Shown: positions 53,151-64,000, numbered from the stretch's first letter. The stretch: DNA of 64,000 nt from Zopfochytrium polystomum (GCA_025765615.1 JAIVFJ010000040.1:310001-374000), one strand, 5' to 3'. Notes: generated from the sequence alone by a model not told the origin. A program made the numbers and translations.

Positions 53151-56100
53151 TCAAGAATAGCCGTACGCGGGGGACCGCGGCGAAGGGCCGACGGCGTTGT
53201 ACCGCGGCTCCTTTTGGTTGTGGCCGCCCTGCCACTTTGACGCCGCTGAAGCGTCTGGTCCGGCGCGCGCAAGCTCGCGGCCGTACCGGGACTCTTGGAA
53301 CTGCGCAGATAGGAGAAAGCGCACGAATGGAAAGACAAGAGGAAGAGAAAGGGAAAGAGGATTTGTTGGGTGAGAAACAGCGGGCACGAAATCAAACCAA
53401 AACAAAAAAACAAAAAAAAAAAAAAAAAAAACAAACGAGGGGGACTGCAGCCCACCACCAAACAACCCAAAACAAACCTCATAAGAAAAAAAACCCCCAC
53501 TCACTCACTCACTCACCTTTGGATACACGCACAGGTACAGAAACTTGACCGTCTCCCGCATGGCTTCGTCAAACATGTCCACGCGGAACCGCCCGTCGGC
53601 CATCCGCTCCTCGATGCGCTGCCGAGTCCGCGCCCGTAGGTGCCGCACTCGCAGCAGCGCGTTCGCCGACACGTACGTGTTGATGATGTACACGCACTGC
53701 CCCACGATCGCCGCCTTCATGTCGCCCACAATGTAGTACGAGGTGCCGCCGCCGCCGCTGCCGACCGTCCCGCGCTCCCCCCATCCGGCGCTGCCGCTAA
53801 TCCTCGCTCCGCCTCCTCCTCCGGCTCCGCCGCCTCTCTGGTAGTTCCCGGCGTGCCGCTCGTACATCTTGAGCCAGTCCTCCAACCCCAGCTCCCACAA
53901 CTCCCCCATCCAGTCCGGGCCGCCGCCCCCGCCGCCCCCACCTCCCCTGCCGCCGCGCATCATCTGCCCGACCGCCTCGACCGCGCGCGAAAAAAAGTGC
54001 AAGCTCTCGTAAAACAGGATTGCCTCGATGTTAAAGTCGCGCGCGCAGAACGACTTGAAGGCGTGCAGCGTCGCGGGGTCATCCAGCGTCGTGCGGAAGA
54101 AAGCAGAGAGCGTGGAGGAGGACGGGGAGGAGGAGAAGGACGGCGGCGAAGACGTGACGGGCGGGATCGGGCTGCCGACAGAGAGCGCGCGGGTCCGCAT
54201 CACGCTGCCGCGCGGGACGAGCGGGCCGCCGGTCCATGCCGGCGAGAACTTTGCGAGCTTTTCGACGTGCGGGTCGTCGTCGTAGCCGTCGTTGTCGTAG
54301 CCGTCGTCGGGGATGCCGTCGCGTCGTCGTCGCCGTCGTCGTTGCGCCGCCGCCCGCCACTGGCGGTAGTCCGAGACAAAGGTCTTTGCGACGGGGACGA
54401 CGACGGCAAAGATCTGGGCGACGATGAAGCAGATGATGGGGAAGAAGGAGGGCGGGAAGGCGTCGCGGGCGCGCTGCAGGGCGGCGCCCTTGCCAAAGAT
54501 GAAGGCGCCCCAGAGCACAAAGCTGGGCGCCGACACGGCCAGCGTGGTCGTGAGGCCGAGGCGGATGCCGTTCTGATGAAATAATTGGAGAAAGGTTGGC
54601 GGGGGGTGGTCAGCAATGGCTTCAAAAAAAAAAAAAAAAAAAAATTGAAATTGAAATTGAAATTGAAATTGAAAACGAAAAAGACGAGATGCATCAACGA
54701 CACTGATTGCATGGAGGAAAGACAAAAAAGCGATTTCCTTTTTGGGGCAAATCCATCAAGGAAGGAACTCCGAACGCGAACGACTCCCTCCTCCCATCTC
54801 ACCGCATCGTTCACGTTCCGCAGCATCCACAACAGCGTGGGCGTGACGACTCCCAGGTAGAGAGCCAGCAGAACGTACGTCGAAAGCAGGTGAACCTTGA
54901 ACACGTCCGCCGTCTCCGGGCCCGTCGCCAGCGGCGCAACCGAAACGGGCGCAGGCACCAGCAGCTGCAGCACTACGTTCGACGCCACCTGCACCGCGAC
55001 CGCGATCCCCATGCACGTCCAGATCAGCTGCATGATGCGCGGCTCCGGGTTCCGGTCCATCGCCTCCGCCGCCGCCCCCGCCGCTGCACCGCCGCCGACA
55101 AGCATGGGCTGTGAATGCTGATGAAGGGGAACGCCGCCGCCAGGGTACTGCTGCCCCAGGTACTGCTGCCCCGGGTACTGTTGCGGGTACTGTTGTTGCT
55201 GGTACTGTTGCTGGTGCTGCTGGTATTGGTGGGACCATCGTTGCCGCTGAAAGTCCGCTTCACCGATTCCGCCCGCGTGCGGCGGCAAGCCGAGCGGCCC
55301 AGTCCTCCTTGCACCGCCGGCGCCTCCGCCGCCCTGGACGGACGCGAGGAGGAGAGTCATTTCCTGCGCACGCTCTTCGAGGGTCATTCGCGCGGGAGGG
55401 AGGGGTTTGACGGATCTGGGGCGGGACGCTCGACGAGCGGCGGGATTAGCGTTGCGGGCTGTCCGCGTCGACGAAACGGTCGACGTCGGAGACAGCGGCG
55501 AGTCCTGCGGATAGTGCTGGTACTGCTGCTGCTGCTGCGGCGGCGGCGGGGGCGGCGGAGGCAGATGCTGCATGTGAGCTTGCTGCTCGTGTGACGACGA
55601 CGACGACGAGTGACGGTAGCTCCACTGATCCTGTTGCTGCTGCTGCGGCCTGACGGTCCTCGGCGAAACGGAAACCGGCGACCGCACGGCGCCGCCCGAC
55701 GACGACGACGAGGCCGGCGACGTGGGCGACAGCGGATACGACGGGGGAGGCGCGGCGGCGGCGGCGGTGGCGGCGGGAAGCGGGGCGTCTGCGAGGTCTT
55801 GCAGGCGCTGCAGGGCGGCGAGCGACGACTCCTCCGACTCCTTGCTGCGGGCGAGCTGGCGCCTGTTCCACTGAAAGACGAGGAGCAGCCGTACGGCGCG
55901 GCCAATGATGCAGCCCAGGAAGACCAGGAAGAACACGGTCGTGCCCCAGAACAGGACCACGCCGGGCAGGCGGATGACGGGCGCGGCCGAGAGCAGGAAA
56001 AAGACTACCGACAGAGCGAGGCCCGCGGCCGCCTCCAGCACCGTCAGGGCGAGGACGCCGTTGTTGCCGCCGCCGCCGCGCTCTGCCGCTGCTGCTGCTG

Positions 56101-56308
56101 CCGGTTGTGGTTGGTGCTGTTGCCTGGTGCTGCGATCTCCTTGGGCGGCGGCGGAGGAGGGAGAAGGAGCAGAAGGAGAAGAAGAAGCGGCGCTCACGGT
56201 GGGGGCGATCTCTGGCCGGTGCCGACGGGCGACGAAGAGCAGGGTGGAAACGATGTTGATTGCCGGGTAGACCAGCCCGATGAGGGCCAGCTGCCACGCT
56301 TTAAGCAT
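53151..56308 (-). CDS. 7TM-RGS protein, paralogue 2
   Basis: Three exons: 56308-54803, 54572-53517, 53300-53151, all phase 0, 903 aa. It starts MLKAWQLALIGLVYPAINIVSTLLFVARRHRPEI, aligned with paralogue 1. Four N-terminal membrane segments are followed by a loop of about 300 residues rich in Gln, Ser, Pro and Tyr, then CMGIAVAVQVASNVVLQLL, HLLSTYVLLALYLGV and VSAPSFVLWGAFIF. The RGS domain is about 667-854 (HAFKSFCARDFNIEAILFYESLHFF.., split by Gly-rich runs; MFDEAMRETVKFLYLCVYPK). The last exon (FQESRYGRELAR..RYNAVGPSPRS) is longer than that of paralogue 1. Predicted role: receptor-like RGS at the plasma membrane. Ligand unknown. Confidence 0.82.
54620..54674. repeat. A-run plus (ATTGAA)n in an intron of RGS paralogue 2
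   Basis: About 20 A followed by five to six ATTGAA units in the intron 54573-54802. Confidence 0.9.
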
Positions 56309-57194
56309 CGTGAGTGGGTGAGTGTGTGTCGTGAGTGTATGTGTGTGTGCGTGTGTGTGTGTGCGAGCGAGTGTGCCGAGTGTGTGTTTGGGAAGGGTAA
56401 ATGACAAATATCCAGCTGCGCCGTGCGGCCGTCGCCGCCGCCGCCAGCTACGTGGGTGGAGGGGGCGGGTCCGTTGTTGTAGTTGTTGTTGTTGTTGTTG
56501 TTGCCGTCGTGCTGCTGCTGCTGCTGCCGCTGCCGCTGCCGCTCTGACTTCCGCTGCTGCCCTGCTGACACCCCGCCGCGTGAGGACTGACTGCACTGAC
56601 TGCACTGACTGCACTGGCTGCACTCTGTTCTCCCCGACCAACCAACCGACAATCAATGACGACGCTTCCGCAGAATTTTTTTCTTTTTTTTTTTTTTTCT
56701 TTTTTTTTCTTTTTTTTTTTCTCTCGTTTTGGTTATCATTGTTTTGCCTTTGGCCTCTTTTGGTTTTTCCATTTCCATGTGTAAATATGACCAAACAGCT
56801 GCTAAAATAAAAAGAATCAACGACCATTGTCCCCCTCCATTCCCATCGCGCACAGAATTAATTTTGGTTATAACCATGCACAGCGCGGGACACCGATAAC
56901 ATTCAAATCCCCATTCGTATTTCTTCAAAAAAAATAAAAAAAAATTTTCCCCTGCCAATGCAACACCCCCAAATCTCCAAGTCCATTTGAATCAGCTTTC
57001 ATTGCTCAATCCATTCCAAAGAAGAAGAAAAAAAAAAAAAACTCACTAATTAAGAGCTCCAATTAACCCACCCCCAATTAATCCTGAACGCACAAACACA
57101 TCTCATTCATCCAGATCGCTGAGTTTAATCTTCGAATTGCTCAATTTTTTTCCTTCTTTCTTGACCACTAGTAATTTTTTTTAATAATCTTGGT
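56309..57194. other. Intergenic, upstream of RGS paralogue 2
   Basis: GTGTGT tracts next to the start, a (GTT)n/(CTG)n run near 56470-56540, GACTGCACT repeats near 56585-56620, and T-runs at 56680-56720. No gene supported. Confidence 0.4.
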
Positions 57195-57487
57195 GTCCAG
57201 CACCGGTGGAAATGGAAGGGCACTCCCAAGGGTGCAACACAACCACAGAATAAAGAGAGAGAAGAGGGAAACAGGGGTTTTTATCTCAGGAACCTAATCT
57301 CAAATACAACAGGAGCAGTTAATAGCGACGGTGGGTTAGCTGCAAATACACTTTGATAATGCCTTGGAAACTAAAGAACCAGGAACAATAATAGGGGTCC
57401 CAATCCTTGCGGTTTTATGATAGGTACGCTTGTTTTTGCGAATAAAATCCCTAGACTTTATCACTGAGACCTCGGTGTAGTCTCACA
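57195..57487 (+). repeat. Family R repeat, copy E (internal deletion)
   Basis: Joins the part equivalent to about 3900-4018 of copy B directly to the right TIR (4955-5093), so about 0.93 kb is missing. It ends in GTAGTCTCACA like copy B. An internally deleted, MITE-like derivative. Confidence 0.75.
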
Positions 57488-57489
57488 AA

Positions 57490-57678
57490 CTGTTTTCACC
57501 AAGGTTCTGTTCCACTTAATACTCAGAGTATTTGTCAGGAGTGCAAGCCAGTGCCCAGGTCTGCATTTGTGGTAGCTTGCTCTCCCCATGGGCATTGTGA
57601 GAATGATAACTGACAGTCACAATAGGTTAGGTTCTGTCTTGTGCTCTTGCTGCTAACCAGTCAGTTCCTCCGAACATC
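57490..57678 (-). repeat. Dispersed repeat F, copy 2
   Basis: Inverted relative to 39651-39812. It lies between R copy E and the Helitron start. Confidence 0.6.
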
Positions 57679-57914
57679 TTGTATTGTTGACCTGGACTAA
57701 TCTATATAATAAAGAATTTATCTAATAAAGAATACAAGGATTTGCGGCTAAACTGATTTTTCTAATCTAATTGCAATTAGTGGAGCAGGGGGGGGGGTTA
57801 ATTTTTTGTCTTCAGTGCCCAATCAAAACCAGCCATGTGGTGCTGGAAATGGAAGGCTTTCTCTCTCACTCACTCTCTCTCACGGAGGCTGATCAAAAAA
57901 ATTGTTTCTTACCA

Positions 57915-58085
57915 CTCTGACTGTCTCTCTGTCTGCCTGTCTCTCCATCTGTCCCTCTTTCTGTCTGTCTCTCTCTACCTGTTTGTCTCTCTGCCTACTC
58001 TCAGTCTCCCTCTCTCTCCCTCGCCCTCTCTCTCTCTGTCTCTCCCTGTCTCTCCCTCTCTCTCAATTGGTCTCTCCCTCTTCTG
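57915..58085. repeat. CTGTCT/CTCTCC simple-repeat tract inside the Helitron
   Basis: Pyrimidine-rich tract between the 5' end and the coding remnants. Confidence 0.85.
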
Positions 58086-58309
58086 TCTTGCAAGTACCTG
58101 GTTGGTTCTCACATTGAGCTCTGTCTCTGTGCTACTAGCAGATGCCATACTGCCTTACAGCATTCCTTTGTTTAACTGCTGCCTGTTGGTCACCATGTTG
58201 GACAGTCAGGGCCCGAACCTGGGGCCTGTGGGTACTCTTCATTGAGCAACTCCACTTGGTCTAGCTGTCCTTGAATAAAGACAGAATTGAACCACATCAT
58301 CCATCTTTG

Positions 58310-60465
58310 TTGAGTTTGCTTCATCAGTGAGCTTCTCCTGGGCAATGACAGCCTGTCCACAGAGTTCCTGTCCAACGCACGCAACTACAACAGTCTCATG
58401 GCATTTGCATCCGTTGGTGCAAAGATCAAGAGCCACGGCCAAGGTGTTCCAGTCTTCACCATCAGCAGACAGCTTCACCACAGCATCTCCAACTTTTGCA
58501 ACAACCCCCAGGATCACCCCAAGCTCTCTCAGATGTACATTTATGATTCTGCCCAGCAGTTTAATGCCAGAATGACAGTGATGGAGGATTGGCTTAGTGG
58601 AGATGCTGCAGACTGAATTGCTGGAGGTACGTTTCTCTCTTCTGTTTGTGTTTCTTCAATGGTCTGATGTTGACTCCCTTTTTTTTTTCTTTGCTCTTTC
58701 CCTACCACAGTCCAACCCATATGCCAGGCTTTATCAGACAGCTGGAGAGTGTCTGCGTCGCAATCCATCAGAAAGCTTTTGCATCCAGTTTTGCTCACCC
58801 TCTGCTCAGACTGGAGTCATTACCAGGACAACCTACAATGCTCCAACTGGAGATGTCATTGCTGCAATTCTGCCTTCAGATCGTGAAGTGGAGGAAGGCG
58901 CTTTCGAAGCATTTTTGTTCAGGGGTGGGATGGCAAATTGGTTCACGTTCCTCCTGAACACCCCTGCTACCTCCCACTGGCCTACCCTTTGATCTTTCCC
59001 TGCAGTGACCAAGGCTGGATGCTTGGCATTGTGAAAATTGCGCTGCAGACTGGACAGGATCAGGACAGGACAGGACTGGATCTGGAAAGGACTGGACAGG
59101 ATCTGGATGGGACTGGATTGGACGATGGACTCAGTGGTCGCACGCCTGGAGTGACAACAATGGTGACTCTGATGATGACGTTCCAGAGGATGCTTATGGT
59201 GCTGCAGCTGATAATGCAGATCCTGAGGAGGATTTTGATTTGGGGACAAATGGTGATAATGCCAGCAGCAATGGTGGTGAGAGAAGGTTAGGAGGCAAAC
59301 AACTGTTACAATGCCCCAGTACTACTGCTACTGGCTCATGTACAGGCAGGGCTCTCACTTGCACCTGTACAGGAAACTCTTTCAGCAGCTGATTGTGGAC
59401 CTCCATGTTTGTGTGGAGTCAAACCAACAAAATTTCATCTGGCACAACCAGAAACCGTTGAGGGTGGCAGATTATCATGGACTGCATGATGCTGTCAGAT
59501 CGGATGTGACAAACCCTCTGCAGGTGGGGAAGTGGGTCGTCCTTACTTCCAGCTTCCCTGGGTCACCACGCTTTATGCAGCAGCAATGCAAATCAGAATG
59601 CAGTCAACTTTGCAGAATGGTTGGGTCGCCTTGGCAGGGGCAGCCTGCAGCAGTTTGATGCTCCACATGGGGCAACCAATAATGTCGTGGCCCCAGACTA
59701 CATCAGTACCCTCACCTTTCCTGCAACTGATGGCAGCCTTCATGTGAGGCAACTGTTTGAGGCAGTCTATGATGATTTTGGTGCAGTGGTTCAGCAGTTG
59801 GGGAAGCATTTGCATCCTACTTGGCAGACAGGTGTATTTTGGCTGCAAGGAATGATGTGGTTCATCAGTTCAATGAGTATGCAGTGCAGCAGCTTCCAGG
59901 AGACACTCAGGAGCTGCTTTCCGCTGACACACCAGTTGGAGACGACAAAGGCGACAGCCTTCTTATTAGCCCCGAGTTCCCAACACCCTTAGCCCTTCCA
60001 GCCTGCCTCCCCACAGGCTTACTGTCGAAGTGGGAATGCTCTCATTCTCCTTCACAATCTGACAGATGGACCTTGCAATGGGACACACCTCATCCTATGT
60101 GAGGTCTGCCCCAACGTGCTGCTCTGTGAAGTTGTTGTGGGTAGCAGGAAAGGAGAGAAAGTCCTCCTTCCCAGAATCTCTCTGCAGCCCAGTGATTCAG
60201 GATTTCCCTTTGAGCTCACCAGAAAGCAATTTCCTGTTTGACCTGTGTTTGCAATGTCCATCAACAAGTCCCAAGGTCAGACTTTGAAAAAGGTTGGACT
60301 GGATATGTGGGAGGATGTGTTTGCGCATGGACAGTCCTATGTTGCTTTTTCAAGAGTGACATCTCCAGCAGATCTAATAATAACTGCAAAACTCAATCAA
60401 GAAAAAGGTGGACAAACTATTAGAAATGTGGTTTACAACGGGTTGGTGGATCATCTTTGGTTTTA
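58310..60465 (+). pseudogene. Helitron Rep/helicase remnant
   Basis: Pieces in order, in shifting frames. An N-terminal YNSLMAFASVGAK..PKLSQMYIYDSAQQFNARM is followed by SNPYARLYQTAGECL and YNAPTGDVIAAILP. The Helitron_like_N part is LFQQLIVDLHVCVESNQQNFIWHNQKPLR..YHGLHDAV. The PIF1 C-terminal half is LADRCILAARNDVVHQFNEY..PGDTQELLSADTP and [29 protein letters not shown]. The HUH catalytic region and the helicase Walker motifs are missing, so the centre was deleted. Frameshifts and stops also occur. Confidence 0.75.
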
Positions 60466-60777
60466 ATTCATTCTGTGCAGCTTCTCAAGCTCTCTATGTG
60501 ACCTTGCGACTTAATAAATTTTCTTCCCTCTTTCTTTTTTTTTTTTGCAAGGACTGTTTATAAGTCAACGGGCACCCTAGTATCGATTTGTTTTTATTCG
60601 TAAAGATACTGCTGGTTGCTGGGAACTCAATCACTTTTCGAGATTTTGAAGATGCGGTGGTCGTTGTCCAAGAAAGTTCTCTTTCCCCTCCAAAAAACCA
60701 AAAATTTTTCCAAACCAAAAAAAAAAAAAAAAAAAAAAAAAAACGAGAAAAGCGAGCGCTGGAACATCATCATCAAC

Positions 60778-61817
60778 ATGTCATACGCACCCATCGGCTC
60801 AGGCGGCCCCACGGCCAACTCCCCGTACCACGCAGGCGTGCAGGCGGGCTCGTCGTCATCGTCCTCATCGTCATCGTCCTCGTCGTCGGGCCCAGGCTAC
60901 GTCGGCATCAGCTTCAACTCGTCCGCGTTCGTCTCCCCGACCCTCGCCGCCGCCGCCGCAGAGGGCGATCGCGTCAACAAGTACGAGACGAGGCTCGCAA
61001 TGCGCCTCGACGTCGAGGCCGCGGCTGCGTACCTGCTGGGCGCCATTTCGGGTACGTGCCACCCCCCCCCCCCCCCGACTTTTGGAACAAAACTGGCTTG
61101 CGGGAGGGCGGGGGTGGTTGAAGGGGTATGGGTGGGCATCATGGGGACGTGGAATAGATCTGTTGGGGGAGGTGAACTGTGGCGCTGTTCCGCTTTGCTT
61201 TTCACTGCAAGGGGACGGGGACTTGGCTTTCTGCCCGCAACCCCAAACTTTACGTCTAAACAATGGTGTTTTTTCATTTTAGGCGTCCTCCTCCTTGTGT
61301 TTGAGACGAAGAACGATTACGTCCGGTGAGTTGTTTGGGCCAACCGCTCCACGATTTTGGCGCGATTTGGCGATCCGACGGCTTACATTTCGCTCGATCA
61401 ATCCAGATTCCATGCCTGGCAGTCGGCGCTCACCTTTGTCGGCCTTGGGGTGAGTGAAGGGAACTTAGTGCCTCGGCCGGATGTTCGATTCTAAAACGTT
61501 GTGTTGCGTTTCAGGCACTGCAATTCTTCTTTGCGCTGTTCTCTTCATTTTTGGCTTGGGTCGTGTCCCTCGTTCAGCTTGGTCTCATTGTCTGGCTGGC
61601 TTTCAACGCCTACAAGAACTCGGACACTCTTGAGCGGTACGAGCTGCCGTTTGTGGGCCGGGTAAGTCGACGAAATTTGTTCACCTTCGATCGCTTTCCC
61701 TCCAAGTTTTTTTTTTTTTTCCGTGCATCCGACGCGCGTGTTGGCGGGATGAAGTGATTACTTACTCATGGGTTCTCTGTCAAACAGATTGCATCAGAGT
61801 GGGTGGATAACGAATGA
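60778..61817 (+). CDS. UPF0132/DUF4870-type membrane protein
   Basis: Five exons: 60778-61051, 61283-61325, 61407-61449, 61515-61661, 61788-61817, phases consistent, 178 aa. The N-terminus (about 1-75) is disordered with a poly-Ser tract. The core matches the family order: AAAAYLLGAISG-VLLLVFETKNDYVR-FHAWQSALTFVGLG, then a hydrophobic pair (ALQFFFALFSSFLAWV, LVQLGLIVWLAFNAY) and a short tail ending EWVDNE. The E-K/T-K-ND-x-VR-FHA-x-QS signature spans two introns. Function of the family is unknown. It starts about 200 bp after the Helitron 3' end, and a 27-bp A-run lies just upstream of the ATG. Confidence 0.8.
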
Positions 61818-61980
61818 ACGGGAGTTTCCAACAAGCCCTGCTTCTCACTCACCTTATTACTCGACCGACTGGTTGGACTCGCGTTCTCACTTGTCCCCTT
61901 TCGTTTTGCGTTTGTGTGTGTGTCTGTGCGTGTGACTGGGTATGTCCTGTGTGTTGGGTGTGTGCGTGCTGTATATGCCC

Positions 61981-62026
<46 letters not shown>

Positions 62027-62271
62027 CACTCTCTGCGTTGCTCTCGAGAAGGAGGGAGCATGGAAAGAAATAAAAGCGGCCATAAAGCAGATGTCTTTCC
62101 GAGATGCCTTCTTCGCTGTGCCTTGCGCGTTTGTAACTTCAGAGAAATGTGGCAACGCTTCGTGCCAAGTGCAGAGCGAGGGGTGTTTTTTTTACAACGA
62201 CCACCTCCACTTGCGATTGATTCAAGCTCGATCCGAGAGCGGGCACCACCACCCCACGACTTCGCACTTGG
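61818..62271. other. Intergenic with (CT)n
   Basis: A TG-rich stretch and a (CT)n tract at about 61984-62019. Serves as 5' flank of the SH3 gene. Confidence 0.5.
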
Positions 62272-63846
62272 ATGAGCTTCAAGAACCCCTTCGCGGCCTC
62301 CAACCCCGGGCGGGGCGTCAGCACCGTCATCGCAAAGGACACTGAGCCTGTCAACAAGGAATTCCGCGCGCACGTATCGAAGCACCTGCAGGCGGATCTG
62401 GATGGTAGGTGGGCGCGGAAGTGCGCGCGTCACATCGGGCAGTGACAGAGGGCTGGATTGATGTGGGCACGACACTCTAACGCCCTCTTTCCTTTCCCCA
62501 TCAAATCCACATCTGCCCTTCTTCCCAGTGCTTGTGTCAAAGGGATGGATCTCGGACAATACCGAGCAGCTGATCGTCAACACTCTCCGATCCCACAACA
62601 TTGAGGTGAGGGGATCTCTGCATCCGATCCGTCGAGACCGTGGCTGCGCGGGCGCGGCTTGATGCCATTCAGCCATGCATTCGTGGCTCACACCCACTCA
62701 CTCGCTCACTCCCTGACTGCACACTCGCACGCACACACACGCACGCACACGCTCACACACACACACACACACACAGCTCCAGTTCGCATCAGAAAGCACA
62801 TCCAGCCTCGTCTCGCGCGACACCACCACATCCCGGCGCTTCCCAAGCAACGAATCTGGCGGCGGCAGCAAACCGCCGCCACTGCCGTCCCGCGAGCCGA
62901 GCTCGTCGTACCGCCCCACCCCGAATCCGCCCTCCTCATCCTCCGCATCCTCCGACGGCGGCAACCCGCGGTTCCCCGGCGCCAGCTCGGCGGCGGCCTC
63001 TGCCGCCGCGTCGGTCTTTGCGTCCTCGGCGGCGGCCGCCGCGCCTCCGGCCTACCAAAAGGCGGTCACGGCCGCCGTGCACAACCCGGAAGTCCAGCGC
63101 GCCGCGTACTCGGCGGCGACCAACCCGGCCGTCCAGAAGGCCGCGTACGGCGCCGCGACGAACCCGGCGCTGCAGAAGGCGGCGTTTTCGGCGGTGTCGG
63201 GTGCCGTGAACGGAGGCGGTCTGGGCGGTGGCGGCGTCGGCGGAGGGGCGTCGGCGAAGAAGCGCGTGGTGGCTGTTGCGGACTTTGAGAGCGGCGAGGA
63301 CGGCGATCTGGCTTTCCGTGTCGGGGACCTGATTACTGTGTTAGAAGACGGTATGAGAAGCTTTTTGAATCCTTGTTTGCCAATTAGGGTTGTAACACGG
63401 CCCTCGTACTAACGCCGAACATCCATTTTACTTCCGTATCCAAACGACAACACCACCGAACCCACCCCCACCACTGTCCCCCTGGCTTTTGATTTCGCGC
63501 AGTCGACGAAAACTGGTACCGTGGGGAGCTGAGGGGTAAGGAGGGAATTTTTCCAAAGAATCACGTCCAGTGAGTACTGCTGCTGCAAATAAATATTTCT
63601 GTTTCTACGTCCCTGTTATACATCCCCTCTTTTAATTTTCTTCTACCCCGTTGCGCATTATCTACAATACGCACGAAACGTTCCGAGAGTCCAGCCCACA
63701 AGCAGGCTATTAGAAGCTCTCCGCATTCTGACGGCGCTGCGCAGGTTGGGAGGCTTCCGTCGCTCCCGCCGCCCCTCGAATTGGCAGACTCTTCTTTTCC
63801 CCGATCCATCCCTCCTTCCTATCGCAGAGAAGATCCTGAAGGGTGG
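62272..63846 (+). CDS. SH3-domain protein (LSB-like), last exon uncertain
   Basis: Exons 62272-62404, 62529-62605, 62777-63350, 63503-63569 are in phase. The N-terminus includes VLVSKGWISDNTEQLIVNTLRSHNIE, like the N-terminal helix pair of fungal LSB-type proteins. The middle is Ser/Pro/Ala-rich with a PPPLPSR proline motif and three NPxVQxAAY-type repeats (about 190-225). The SH3 domain begins RVVAVADFESGEDGDLAFRVGDLITVLED and continues in exon 4 with DENWYRGELRGKEGIFPKNHVQ. SH3 proteins of this kind bind Pro-rich partners in actin patches. The final exon may start at 63742 or at 63829. The end given is only the reach checked. Confidence 0.72.
62741..62776. repeat. (CA)n tract forming a splice acceptor
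   Basis: The tract runs straight into the acceptor ACACAG before exon 3 of the SH3 gene. Confidence 0.85.
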
Positions 63847-64000
63847 AGTGGAAGACGAGGGTGAAACAGAAATGATAGCGGGCTAAAGATATCTATTTCT
63901 CTCTCCCTCCGGGCGGGCACCCCACGTCAGTATGGAGTGCACCAACCACAGAAACCTTGTTCTTTTCTGCAGACTGTAGGTTTAATCGTGAGAAAGGCCG
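63847..64000. other. Window end
   Basis: CT-rich DNA after the SH3 gene. Nothing further recognised. Confidence 0.3.

Larger units (their letters stand above)
57701..60580 (+). mobile_element. Decayed Helitron
   Basis: The 5' end TCTATATAATAAAG is preceded by A and the 3' end CACCCTAG is followed by T, the A/T insertion context and TC...CTAG ends of Helitrons. A short stem (GACT/AGTC) lies about 10 nt before the final CTAG. Inside, on the same strand, are Helitron Rep N-terminal and PIF1 helicase C-terminal pieces. At 2.88 kb it is about half the length of an autonomous Helitron. Confidence 0.7.

Noticed and set aside
54200..56827. Single 875-codon minus-strand frame
   Set aside because: It runs from upstream leader through exon 1 and the first intron of RGS paralogue 2. 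The real start is 56308 and the exon ends at a GTGAGA donor at 54803.
1..64000. CRISPR arrays, operons, ribosome binding sites and other bacterial features
   Set aside because: The gene structure is eukaryotic (introns, retrotransposons, tRNA without CCA). No spaced direct-repeat array was seen.

Overview
The window is nuclear DNA of a eukaryote. Its genes are cut by many short spliceosomal introns (donors mostly GTGAGT, GTAAGT or GTTTGT). Coding DNA is GC-rich with low-complexity inserts (poly-Ser, Ala, Gln, Pro, Gly), and the intergenic DNA is full of microsatellites and transposons. The gene set is a cap 2'-O-methyltransferase of CMTR1 type, a C5orf34-like protein, two 7TM-RGS proteins, a secreted GH26 glycosidase, an AEC carrier and an SH3 protein. 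With a fungal-type chromovirus, this fits an early-diverging (zoosporic/chytrid-like) fungus better than a yeast or Dikarya. That placement is inference.

Region 1 (1-17.9 kb) is a nested transposon block. A near-perfect inverted repeat (arms 1-2936 and 5503-8438) flanks a 2.57-kb spacer that holds a TIR-bearing repeat (family R). The right arm runs into a DIRS-like tyrosine-recombinase retrotransposon (7262-17862, minus strand, inverted terminal repeats, decayed gag, RT/RNase H and recombinase). A complete, apparently young Ty3/Gypsy chromovirus (10069-15373) sits in its reverse transcriptase gene. The chromovirus has matching 353-bp LTRs, a 5-bp target duplication, intact gag and pol, an 11-nt self-priming primer site and an LTR promoter packed with heat-shock-element units.

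Region 2 (18-37 kb) is gene-rich: a hypothetical low-complexity protein (minus), an AEC-family transporter (minus), a 72-aa membrane protein (plus), and CMTR1 (minus) divergent from a CTLH/UBA protein (plus), followed in tandem by a C5orf34-like gene (plus). Truncated R copies lie at 25.5 and 38.5 kb.

Region 3 (37-48 kb) is gene-poor: repeats, a tRNA-Pro(UGG), a possible piggyBac-like relic, SINE-like pieces, and one secreted GH26 enzyme gene (minus). Region 4 (48-56.3 kb) has two paralogous 7TM-RGS genes in tandem on the minus strand with a decayed third fragment between them. Region 5 (57-64 kb) has an internally deleted R copy, a decayed Helitron with recognisable ends (57701-60580), a UPF0132-type membrane protein gene and an SH3-domain gene whose last exon is uncertain.

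All gene models are hand-built from reading frames, splice consensus and phase continuity. No homology search or transcript data was available.
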